Assembly: GCA_025765595.1 (NCBI GenBank) | Contig: JAIVFH010000115.1 | Coordinates: 1 to 64,000 of the forward strand | From: Obelidium mucronatum | Lineage: Eukaryota > Chytridiomycota > Chytridiomycetes > Chytridiales > Chytriomycetaceae | Direction: 5' to 3' | Length of the DNA stretch: 64,000 nt | Shown here: positions 21,081 to 31,378 of the stretch, piece after piece | How the letters are laid out: every line of letters begins with the position of its first letter | How positions within the stretch are numbered: the stretch's first letter is position 1 | Translations under genes and position numbers: made by a program | Notes under the pieces: model-generated | The model's input: only the letters and a program-made list of their open reading frames with translations | Databases searched by the model: none | What the model was told of the DNA's origin: nothing

Positions 21081-22997
21081 TCAGTAATAAACGCCAAGCG
21101 ACGTTTTACTTCTCCGCGGAATATTTGAAGGCCTCGAACTAGATCCAGCAGAATCAAGATTCAATCGACTGATTCTCAACATCCCTTCATCTTCAATCGT
21201 TCCAGGATAATAGTCCGCAGCTGCAGCAGAAGCAGTGGTAGTCCCAAACAGGTAATCGAACATAACTCCTTCGAGGAGTCATTGAACGCTGTGGTGGTGG
21301 TGGTCGTATTCGGAATGAAACCTATTTATCGAATCGTATCGCGGGATATTGGATTCAGGAAACAATTGCGCCATGGAGGATGTTGAAATCAGAGGGAAGC
21401 TTGAGGATGGACGTCGCTGATAATCGAATTGGATCGAGTTGGTAATTCTGAGGGTGCGTGGGTAATCATGTTGGTGGAGGAGTTGACTAGGGATGAGCGA
21501 ATCGAGCAGGATGGCGGCCGCTGCTGTTGATGCTGCTGTGACAGAGATGTAACTGAAGTTACAGATCGACGTTGTTTGAGGTAGTTCCAGTGGTCAGAAT
21601 CGTCAGTAGAGACTTGTGGAGGTTTTGAAGTTGATGATCCACCGCCTCCGGCAGGTATTTGATGCATCTCGCGCTGCTTTGGACTCGTTCAGAGGCTGTT
21701 GCGGGTCGTAGCTTCGCCGTATTCTTCCCTGCTAGTGTATTTCTTTGCCACAATCATGTTGGAGTTTGCAAGCGATTGATGTAGTAAATTATTGTGTGTT
21801 TCGTAGTCGCGATTCGAAAGGCTGCCGGGTGGTGTAGAAGATATAGGGTATGCTTTCGCAAATGTCATGGGCGTATGTTGGACATAGGAGGCTTTGGGTG
21901 CAAGTCCAGATACAGGACGAAGAGACTTTTCGAGAGCGAGAAGAGTTTGTCGCCGTTGACGAGGTGTCATTCTTGGAATCGATTGTTGCTGTTGTCGTGC
22001 AGAAAGGAGACGATTGGTTTGACTTTTTCTGAATTGCGCACCCATGTCCTGAGAATGGGGGTCCCAAAAACTGCACCATGTATCATCGGGAGCTGCACTC
22101 TCGGTTTCTGGTTGATCCCTTTCGTCGAATACTTCTTCTTCTTCTTCTTCTTCAAGTCCTTCGCCGCCACGACTGTCCTCTTTCCTCGGTTTCGAAAGAT
22201 TTGATTTAACTTTGACGCGAATTGAATCTTCCAGTAGATTGTTGTTTTCATTGTCATGATCATCGATTCCAAATTCCTGGTCAATGTCAGCCAACGTTTC
22301 CCCCTTGTTTTCTTTTTGCAAGACTCTCTTCCCCCGCGGCACTTGTTGAAATTGCTTCTGCACTTCCGCGTATTCGCCTTCACCTGGTAAATCCCCCGGC
22401 TTTCCCAGCTTCACAGTGCGGCATGGGAATCGGATACGGGTTTTCGGCCATCAGCTTCTGCAGCAGCAGGGTGTCTGAGTCGTCGGCGCCCCAGGCGCAC
22501 ACGGCAAACTGCTCGCAGACGGCGGGTTCGAGCGGCCGACTCGGCGCCGTTGTTTGCGGCCAGCGACACGACAAACTCGACGACTTCGACGCCGTCGTCG
22601 CTGCCGCCCTCGTCGCCGTCCGCGTCCGCCTCGGACCTGCCGACTGCGCCGCCGCACATGTCGCCGACGCGACACGCGGCTTCGCGCTGTTCGCCTCGCG
22701 CGCCTCTTCCTGCTGCCCGCTAGCAGCTGGTCGACGAGCCGCGAGCGCGCCGTCGCCGACGCAGGCGCCGCTGGGCGGCCGCGCGGCAAGCGACACGCCG
22801 GCGGCGCGGACGGGCGTCGGCGGCGTCGCTGGTTGTTCGCGTTGCTTCGCGTTCAAGTTGTTCTTTGCCTTCATTGCAAACACAAGCTTCTGGCGCGTCG
22901 CCGGCGTCGGCGTCGGTGTCGGCCGCAGTTTGCCCGCGTCGCAAGTGCGGAACGCCGAGGGCGGCAGCGCCGCGAGGGGCATGTTGACCACACTCAT
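21081..22997 (-). CDS. Low-complexity hypothetical protein, structure unresolved
   Basis: A set of minus-strand coding-like blocks that probably form one gene. The 5' block (22380-22997, start MSVVNMPL) is strongly GC-rich, rich in Ala/Pro/Thr/Arg, and open in other frames too. The next (21689-22414) encodes an acidic run of seven Glu, then WCSFWDPHSQDMG, RMTPRQRRQTLLALEK and a Ser/Asn-rich tail. Further blocks at 21389-21667 and 21081-21263 are Ser/Gln-rich and end in SKTSLGVYY. Blocks two and three lie in the same frame but are split by a TGA at 21691-21689, and the first join overlaps by 35 bases, so introns, base errors or lesions remain unresolved. No known domain was recognised. Confidence 0.4.
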
Positions 22998-23172
22998 TTG
23001 ATTTCTAGTGTGGTGTTCTAGAAGTCTTCAACAAGAGAGTCAACGAGAGAGTCAATGAGTAGAGTCATGCCTGGCCTGCCCAAGTCCACTGAAAAATGAT
23101 ATCACGGTGCTGTGCCACTTCCGGGAAAGTGTTATAAAGTCCACTCCAAACAAAAGTCAAAATCGAAAAAAG

Positions 23173-26100
23173 ATGACTCGGTCAAAAACTCTCCACTTGT
23201 ATCCGTCGTACGAAGGATATATCGCAACGATAGATTGTAACCACATCAGGATGCACCTAGTACCCAAACAATCTTCAACAACGTTGTGTTTCTTGATATA
23301 TCCGGATCCATGGGAAACAATGTTCAAAAAGTCGTGAATGAAATCCTTCCGATAATGTTCTACAAACTCCGTTGCAAGCCCACTGATTCAGTGACATTGG
23401 TAACCTTTGACTCAGTATCTGATGTTCATCATTCCACGGTGGCCAGATTAAAGGAGCTACCAATCCGCGCTAAAGGGGGTACTTACATGGCTCCAGATAT
23501 CAGCAATCTTGAAAAAGTTTTTCTTGCTTTGGCTGATGATCACAACAACACGTTACGTTTGTTGACTGTGTCCGATGGCGAAATATTTGATACGGAGGAA
23601 ACACTGAAAAAGGCATCTGTTCTCTCTGCTTGGTCCAAGAGTCGAAATATGAATGTGGATTCGCAAGCAGTTCGGTTCATGTCTTCAACTTATGCACAGC
23701 CGGATACCCGAGCATTGTGCTCACTGCTTCAGTTAAATAATTCGATTGCTTCAGCAGTGGATGTGTCGTCAAATCTCGATGCAGAGGCTGCTGGAATGGA
23801 GTTTGCAAATCTGTTTGATTCGACTTTATGCGCGTGTACTCTAGAGATTAAGGTAGTGACATTCTTAACCAAGTAATGGAAAGAGTTACTAAACCTAATC
23901 TCATTCCAAAAACGATTAGAATCCAACAAATACCAATCATCCAAAATTCAAATTATTTCCATGGAATAAAGCCGGAACTTCCGTGATTCGACTTGTTGAG
24001 GGCCGGAATGTATTCTGGACTGACGGAATTCCATCAGAATCAGAATTGAGTGTAAACGGCGAACCAGGAAGCCTCCAAATACTTGTCCACGACGACTCAG
24101 AACTGTCTTCTCAGGCCTACGAGTCGCTCCTGTACCACAAACTCTCGATAATCATCAACCAAATCAAGGTCCTGAAAATCGTAAACACACCAGACGCTAT
24201 CGCCAACATTGCTACAATCCATGACTACTTTTCCGGTCTTGAACAAGACCTCCGACAACGAGATCAAACAGCTCAAGCCAAACTCGACACCAAAGCTGGA
24301 TCCTCCTCACCAACCGACTCTCGCAACAGTCTCGCGAACCGTGTCACCCGCCTCAAAGCATCCATCACAAAACGATCTCGCTCCATCCTCCAAGAACTCC
24401 TCCAAATCGCCAACGACAACAAAGTGAATCAACTCAACTCTGCACAACAAGCAGCGTACCTCCGCACCGCGGACCTCTCCCGAAACTCCAAAGGCCTCGC
24501 GAAACGCGCGTTAAACTCGTCCACCGGTCTCGACTTTGACGAAATCGCGCGCCAGGAAGTACGAGCAATGCATTCGCACTTGAACGAGTTGACGGAAATC
24601 AACGATTCCAATCACGAAAAGTCCTTCTTTTCTTGGGATACGACTCTAGGCGGGATCCGAACCGTCTGTCAACTCGTGGACGATAACCTTCTTGACAATG
24701 CATCTGCAAATGAAATCCTTGAGTTGCTGAATATAGTAGGTGTTCCTTGCATCAGCAGTATCGGAAACTTCCCGGATTCAATGAGTTACCGTGTTGACCA
24801 GTTCCTATTTGGTTCGTTCGTGTCCATGAGTGATATCCTCACGTACCAGCTCCAAAGCAACGGCGAAACCATTAAAATGCCTGGAACCAACGCGGAGATT
24901 GTAAACACAATCCCCATGTTCGAAGACCCCCGGCTCGCGAAATTCTACTGCCAATACGCGCCAAAACTCCTTGAATTCACGTGTAGCATTGGAATGCGGC
25001 GGTTGATTGCGGATGTTTCAATGTCGTTTGGGTATTCCGTGTTGGCAGGGTTTTGGAGAATGGTGGAGTTGATTGAGACGAATAAGACAGAGTTGTGTGC
25101 GAAAATCCTTGTTTGTTTGGGGGAGTCGTTGCAGGTTACTGTTGGTGGTTATGTGAAGCATATTTTGCCGTTTTTCGATCAGAAGGCGTTGGCGTCGAAA
25201 TCGGCTGTTGTGGGGAGGCGGGTTTTTGTTTTGATTTGGGTGGGAATGGGATCTCCAACTGCTTGTATCCCATCATGCATGCCTTGCAATCGGAGGATAA
25301 AGATGACTTCATGAATCTGTCGCTACCAGCAGCGCTTCGTGCATTGTACTCTTTTGAAGTATGGGTGGCAATCCGAAAGTTGTACCGCCACCAAGAGAAA
25401 TCAAACGAAGCCATCCAAGAAATGTTCCAAAAGCTGTTTTGCGTGGACTTGGAGTCCTCACGACTGGTTCCAACGCCGCTTTTCGAAGCGGATCATGAAA
25501 CCCCGTTGTTCAATGACGCGTTCAAAGTGAACGAGGCGTACTTTGAGGAACTCCGCCAGAAATTCTATTACGTGGATGGAATCCACTTGATGGGCCCGGT
25601 CCTCTCCATTGTCGCTGACAAGTCACTCAATCTTGTCGACAAGATTAAACTCTTGCAGACTACACTGCCGAAACCCACACCCGACAGAATGAGCACCGCT
25701 CTCAACCTCAGCTACGACTTCAAAACCTTCCAAGTCTACACGGTCGCACAGGCGCTCCTGTATCCAACAAAGTCAACACGAATCGACGACGAAACAAAAG
25801 AATCAATCCTCCCCGACGTCGGGGGAAACCCATCCACCGCCGGCCCTCGCATGATCCAAAAACGTATCCGAGAGATGCATAGCGAGCGGTACGCGCAAGA
25901 TTTGAAACTCAAGGCATCCCAGGAACACGCGCTTCTCACAAAAGAACTGGTTGATAGGATGATTGCAACCGACAACCTGAACGAATTCTGCAACTTATTC
26001 CGGGACGGGTTAACCCGCGGCAACGGACCAACCCCCTCCAAAGCCCAGATACTCAACCCAGCGTCCCCCGGGTTCTCAGACCTAACAACCCAACTCTTGA

Positions 26101-26505
26101 GCCTCACCGCAACAACAATCCCTTGTCAAGTCCCTAAAGCCCGGATCCTCCTACTAGGCCGCATGCCGATCCGGAAACACCGAAACGAAGAAACAGGACG
26201 CCTAGTCTGGAACAATGGGAACGTGTTTGGGTTCGCAGACATCCCCCAATTCGAAGCACTATACAATCGGTATGGGATGGTTGATTCCTGGGCGGATGAT
26301 TTGAAAGAGTTTTAATGAACGTCGGAAACATGTGTATCGAGAGGGGCGGGAGAATCGACATGGTCATTCGAATGGGAAGGTGTCGTATTGGGCGTTGGGG
26401 TATTCGAGTATGCGGGAGATGAGGGAGAAGGTGTCTGGGGAGATTTTGAGGGAGTATTTGGTGGCGCATGTTGGTTGTTGTGTTGATGTTACTGCGAAAG
26501 AGTAG
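23173..26505 (+). CDS. Large von Willebrand factor A-domain protein
   Basis: Encodes roughly 1080 residues. Residues about 40-230 form a vWA domain: MIDAS motif DISGS at 23295-23309, a conserved Thr in KGGTYMAP, and Asp in LLTVSDGEIFD. The remaining 800 or so residues are an unfamiliar region with helical, Gln/Arg/Lys-rich stretches and no motif I can name. One intron (about 23853-23918) joins in frame. Three other frame problems occur: between the ATG at 23173 and the vWA start, at about 25195-25230, and at 26310-26313, where removing one T of TTTT lets the protein run on for 64 residues to the TAG at 26503. It has no signal peptide or TM segment, so it is likely cytosolic. Confidence 0.7.
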
Positions 26506-26686
26506 GAATGAATAAAAAAATGTAGTAGCTTGTAGTTACTATGGTTTGCTTTTGAAAGTCCTTTCGCGGTTTCATACTCCATTTGACTATGAATTGAGTT
26601 GTTTTATTGTTGTTATTGAACAAACGAAACAAGAAAAGAATCAGGGCTTCCTCTGATGAGTCTTTTTGGCAGGGGGTTTTGTTGTT

Positions 26687-27519
26687 TTACACACGTCCAT
26701 TTCCAAACAATCCAACGCCAGGTCTTTCGACAACACTGAATTTCATCTTGTATAAATCATTTGACGCTCCAGCAGATCGCACACCACAAGTGACAATATC
26801 GCCGGGATTAATTCTGCCAACTCCAGCAGGAGTTCCAGTCAAGATGACATCACCGCGTTCCAAATTCATGATTGAAGATACATAGGAAACTAATTCCGGG
26901 ACTTTGAAGATCATATCACTTGTTGGGCCGTTCTGCAAACAACATAAGAACAACAAGACAAAATTACACAATGCTACCTGCTTCACTTGCCCATTCACAT
27001 TCAACCACAAAACCAAGTTATCAGGATCTTCCACCATAGTCTTTGGAATGAATTCCCCAATCGGCGTGAACGTGTCGAAACCTTTCGCCGTACTCCACGG
27101 CTTCCCTTCCTTCTTTGCCTTCTCCTGTAAATCCCGCGCTGTGCAGTCGATCGCGAGCGCGTATCCGCCAATATGGTTCCACGCGGCGGAGGCGGGGATG
27201 TCTCTTCCTGGTTGGCCAATCACGAGGCCTAGTTCGATTTCGTGGTGGACGTTGCTTCCGCGTGGGATTTCGATGGCTCCGTTGGGGGTGAGGAAGGAGG
27301 ATGTTGGTTTGAGGAAGAAAAAGGGCGTGGAAGGGACTGCGTTGCCGAGTTCCTTTGCGTGTTCGCTGGTTGTGTTTTTGTGTGTGCAAAAGAGGTTTGA
27401 GTCTCTTGGTTTTACTACTAGGCAGTGAGAGTTGAGACGTCTTACGCGTAGTTGCGGCCGATTGCGATGATCTTGCGGCTCCAGGATGGGAATGTTGAGA
27501 GAGGCAGTTGTGACGCCAT
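26687..27519 (-). CDS. FAHD1-like acylpyruvase / oxaloacetate decarboxylase
   Basis: Minus-strand gene of three exons matching FAHD1 almost along its full length: IIAIGRNYA at the start, then FFFLKPTSS, the metal-site block HHEIELGLVIG, the GGYALAIDCTARD block, KGFDTFTPIGEFIPK, WLNVNGQ, and the C-terminal MIFKVPELVSYVSS and GDVILTGTPAGVG. The ligands Glu, Glu and Asp that hold Mg2+ are present. FAHD1 enzymes hydrolyse acylpyruvates and decarboxylate oxaloacetate, usually in mitochondria; a short N-terminal MASQLPLSTFPSWSRK could be a weak presequence. The start codon lies 39 bp from that of the divergent glycosyltransferase gene. Substrate choice is inferred from the family. Confidence 0.92.
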
Positions 27520-27558
27520 CTAATTACAAGAACTTTTTTATTATTGAACTATCCAAAA
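27520..27558. promoter_or_regulatory. 39-bp divergent promoter region
   Basis: Everything between the start codons of the minus-strand FAHD1-like gene and the plus-strand glycosyltransferase gene. It is AT-rich with a T-run. Promoter elements must overlap coding sequence or be minimal, unless one start codon is misassigned. Confidence 0.5.
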
Positions 27559-28693
27559 ATGTCAGCACGGAAGTCAACAGCGCGTCAAAAGGCATGGATT
27601 GTTCTTGTTTTATTATCCGCTCTCGGTTTATTTGAGCTCTTTGTTTGGTCTGGACTACCGAAAGACTCAAACGAATTTTCCCAAACTCGGAAAATACATC
27701 CAAACGATCGAGTTTCATTGATCAAACATGGCTGCTTCCAAGAGCCAATTCAAGTCTCTCATACCTCTGCCGAAAATTTCAACGCGCCTCTGCTTCATGA
27801 CAGCCAAACGGCATGGTCGATTCTCGACAACCAATGCTCACACTTTGAGAAAGCTGCTCTCGACAGATGCCCTATCCCGAACGCTTTCCATCTGGTAATC
27901 GCAGGAAAGATGACTTTCAAACTACATCATTACATTGCCCTCAAAAGCATCCACGACATTGTCCAGCCCTTCGCCATATACATCCACGGCTTTGAATTCC
28001 CTCTCACCGATTCTCTCTTCAAACGCGCCATCAGAGAATTCAACCTCAAACTGATCCCCAGTCGGAACGTGACACACGTCTTTCAAACACGCGTTCATAA
28101 AAAAGAGCACAAGTCAGACGTTCTTCGACTTGAGACTTTGATTCAGTATGGTGGTGTGTACGCGGACTTGGATGTCTTTTTTTGAAGCCGTTGCATAACT
28201 GGACAAACTTTGACGCTGGATACCGGGGTGTGAAGCAGCCTGAAGATTCATACCTGACTGATCATGAGGCAGGTGTTGGGTGTGGAGGTGGAAGGTAAAA
28301 AGTTTGGGAATGGAATCATTTTGAGCAAGCGGTGCGGGAGATTTGTTATGGATTGGTGAGAGGAATTTGAAGCGGCCCCTATGATTCTAAAGTCTGTTTT
28401 GTTTTCAAGGTACCAGCACTATATTCAATTTAATAATCAAGGCTGGGGAGAGCAGAGCCTGTTCCTACCAATGAACTTGTGGCAACAAGCAGTACAAGAA
28501 CTCGGCAACTCGAAATTCAGCTCTTTATTCTGATGAATTGTCTTTACAGCAGCCTGATATCAAGAACAAGCATCTGATTTATGATTCTAAGCCTTCTTTG
28601 CCGTGGAAATTTTCAAGGAATCATGCTGTTCATTTGTGGTACCGTTCTTATGGAGCTGAACATACACTGCAGAGTCTTGCTGAGCTAGACTAG
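27559..28693 (+). pseudogene. Golgi-type DXD sugar transferase, disrupted
   Basis: The first part is a normal type II membrane glycosyltransferase of the Gly_transf_sug (DXD) family: a TM anchor at residues 12-33, then a lumenal domain with KSDVLRLETLIQYGG followed by the donor-sugar motif DLD (about 28166-28174). The frame then breaks. A 7-T run (28177-28183) leads to TGA, whereas one more T would continue into LKPLHNWTNFDAGYRG. An in-frame TAA follows near 28296, before KVWEWNHFEQAVREI. After an intron (about 28360-28410) another one-base shift occurs near 28480-28500, before a final block ending VHLWYRSYGAE. Three faults in 350 bp suggest a decaying gene, although the 7-T site alone could be a read error. 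Family assignment of the 5' part is good. Confidence 0.65.
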
Positions 28694-28893
28694 CGCGTTT
28701 GGTCGTCTGGCTCGGTATATACTGTGTGGTGAGAAATCTGTTGGCTTCGAGGATGATAATGAGTATCATTGTGTGACTACGCACATTTGAACTCGATAAA
28801 GAAAATGAACCGAGTCACTTCAAATAGCATATCTTTTGATTGGATTGCTGTATGGATTGTTTCTGAAGTCGAATGAAAAAAAAACATCATAAT

Positions 28894-29900
28894 ATGAAGA
28901 TGGCTTCACACTCAGCCGCTGCCGCCTGTTCCGGTGGAAGTCTTGGAACAAGTGCTTCTGTATCTTCCACTCAAAAACTTAGCATCCATCGCGTTTGCCT
29001 CTAAGGCCTATCTCGCCCCCTTCCTTCTTGAGAGTTACTCCTTCGCGAAAAGACACTTCCATTTCCAGCAGACGCTATCTCTTCCTGCGAGGATGCATTC
29101 TTTGGATTGGGACTCATCGTTGCCTCTCACGTATAAGGTCGCAGTGTACCATGCCTTCATAATTAGCAACAATGAGCCACTTGATAACAGCGGAAATGCC
29201 AGTCAGGATAGTGGACGCTCAACACTTCAGATGGACGAATTTGAGACCATACAAACTCTGGAAGCTTTGATAACGGAAGACCCTGCCTTCGTTCCTCTAT
29301 ACATCAACAGCATCCTCCGCCAGGCACTGTTGATGAAGCAAAGCCGCGTGATGGAGCTACTCTTGACGGATTCACGTTTTGGGTTCGGACTCACTGGATG
29401 TCTTGTTTTAGAAGACCCTTGGCACATGCATCGATGGGCTTCATTTGAGCACCACTTGATCCATCGTGAAGAATCCAAAGAAACTCTGATTGTGACACTA
29501 TTCGCTACAGACGTCAGCCCTGCCCTTTTGTCTCTAATCCAGGACTTCTAGAGTTATTATTTCGGAAAGCAGTGTCAGCGCTGCCTGTAGGGATTCGTTC
29601 AATACCTTCATGCCTTGGGGATTTGACTTCTGGGATGCGATTCTCAAAAACGCGTGTGAATATTCGTGGAAAATATAGTGTTGAAATGATGCGAGATGCA
29701 TGCCGAATTGGGAAGTGTTCAAGATGTTAAGCTCCTTTTGGCCTAGTGGTCATGTGGATCCCAGTGCACAAGACAACGTTTCCATAAAGGAAGCCCACTC
29801 TCATGAAAATTATGAGATTATTGAAGATTTTACTACGCGACTCTCGAATCAGATTGAATACGTTTCAAAGGATATTCTTTGAATATTTTACATTTGCCAC
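28894..29900 (+). pseudogene. F-box / ankyrin-like gene relic
   Basis: The longest open part (28934-29551) begins VPVEVLEQVLLYLPLKNLAS, a good F-box, and continues with about 190 helical residues. The ATGs at 28894 and 28900 are one base out of frame with it. Past 29551 the coding text moves between frames: a block with LLELLFRKAVSALP, an ankyrin-like block (SVQDVKLLLA, then GHVDPSAQDN, then KEAHSHENYEIIED, then LLRDSRIRL), each in a different frame and one split by a TAG. Genes of the form F-box plus ankyrin repeats are common in chytrids as I recall. With four or more breaks in about 1 kb this is best read as a relic. Confidence 0.55.
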
Positions 29901-31378
29901 CATGCTTTGGGTTTTGCAGCGGGTTTACTTTTGGTATGTTGTCTTCAAATTTGGCCTCCACTGGGATTCTGTAAACTATGTCCAGGAGCTGATATATTTT
30001 ATTGGAGGGTCATTGTTGGGGTTTTTTATGATTGGAATGTTCAGTGGGATATTTGTGCAGCTCTTAATACAGGCCATAATGTGATGTCGAAACATCACCA
30101 AAAGTTTCCAATGAAGTTTTTGTTTTAAAACAACAAAAGCAACCCAACATGCACCCTTCAACACTCAAAGGCGGTGGCAAAGAGACGGTCTCTAGGATAT
30201 CGAAGACGGAATCAGGAGGGGCTGGAGTCAAAGTTTGTGTCAGAGCAGAAGTTTGTAGTTAGCTCATCTGACCCGACTGCACCACAGTCTGCCCCAATGG
30301 CCTCATCAGTACTTTTGTTTACTTGGAAGGCTCCGAAACTAGAAAAAAAATATGAAGAGCATTTTGTGTCAAAACCAGTTACCGCCCTTTCATACTGATA
30401 GCGCCGACTATTTTTTTCGCCATTAAAAAATACGCAGAAAACGTGAATCCATTTGTAAGCTTATTACGTAAACTGTCCTCATACAGTTTGTCAACCAGAC
30501 TGTTCCAGGCTTTGAACCTAGAGCCACCATGCAGTAGAGCGTTTCATTGGAGTGAAAAGTCTAGTAACAGGCGTTATTCCGAGAATTTAGAGGTTAGGAC
30601 GTAAGGCTTTGGGCTGTTTGTAAAACTAAAACCCCTGAAATTTGAAATTGATAAGAAAGGAGTACAGAATCTGTCACTAAACTGCTCAAAGTTGTCGCCT
30701 TCAAAAGAATGCAATCGTGTGGAGAGTAAGTAAATACAAAGCCAAACTAGAGCATTCTTTTCAAACAACACCTCCAGCCACCATCCTCGAGAGCTCCATC
30801 CTTAAGAATTCTTATCACACTTTGAGGCAATTTCAAGAATGGTCAACTGCGTTGAATTTTCTCAAGAGCGGCCATCTTTTTTCACATCCTGTGGTAATTT
30901 TGGCGAGCTCAAGAGAGCTAAAACGCGGATAGGGTCGATATTTTGACAACTTGCGGCTTGTCTGCTGAAGTCAAAGATTGGAATTAGCTCTTTACCTACT
31001 GGAACGAGTGACAAGTATCATCAAGCGAACGCCATATGATTCCCGACTGCATATTGTCCTTGTGAGAATGGTTCAAAATCTGTATTACACCAAAGAAGAT
31101 TATGTGAACGGCAGTTGGACTTGAGCTTTCAAACCAATTTGCTGTCTGCCAATGAAATCTAGCAGACGTGGAGCCTACTATTCAATCTTTTGATGGGATT
31201 CCTGTCCCCAGTAGCTCCGTCAGGCGTGCATTTTATTTATTTTGTGTCCTATCATTTAATAATCAAAACTCAATAGTTATGTGGCATTATAAGAGACTAT
31301 AGGATGTTGCAAAAATGGAGGATCATCTACAGAATCAAGTCGAATTGGAGGGCTGCAAATACTTCTAAACACCAACGA
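29901..31378. other. Gene-poor stretch
   Basis: Only short open frames without recognisable domains occur, and none has convincing splice partners. One at 29803-30084 is hydrophobic (FIGGSLLGFFMIGMFSG) but overlaps the relic's 3' end. The stretch probably represents decayed sequence and the 3' flank of the ASCC3-like gene. I see no tRNA, large repeat or transposon protein in it. Confidence 0.4.

Noticed and set aside
6540..21691. TGA read as a sense codon, because in-frame TGAs interrupt two coding-like regions
   Set aside because: TGA is the normal stop of bHLH copies 1, 3, 5 and 9, eIF3g and PPCS, so reassignment is excluded.
21689..22414. RMTPRQRRQTLL in the minus-strand hypothetical protein as another TP-motif copy
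   Set aside because: It shares RMTP but has Arg where the motif needs hydrophobic residues at the last two positions, and the protein has no bHLH.
22554..23021. Plus-strand 155-codon Arg-rich frame in the GC-rich block
   Set aside because: GC-rich sequence leaves all frames open. The Arg-rich text is low-complexity and has no domain or splice partner, while the minus strand continues into more convincing blocks.
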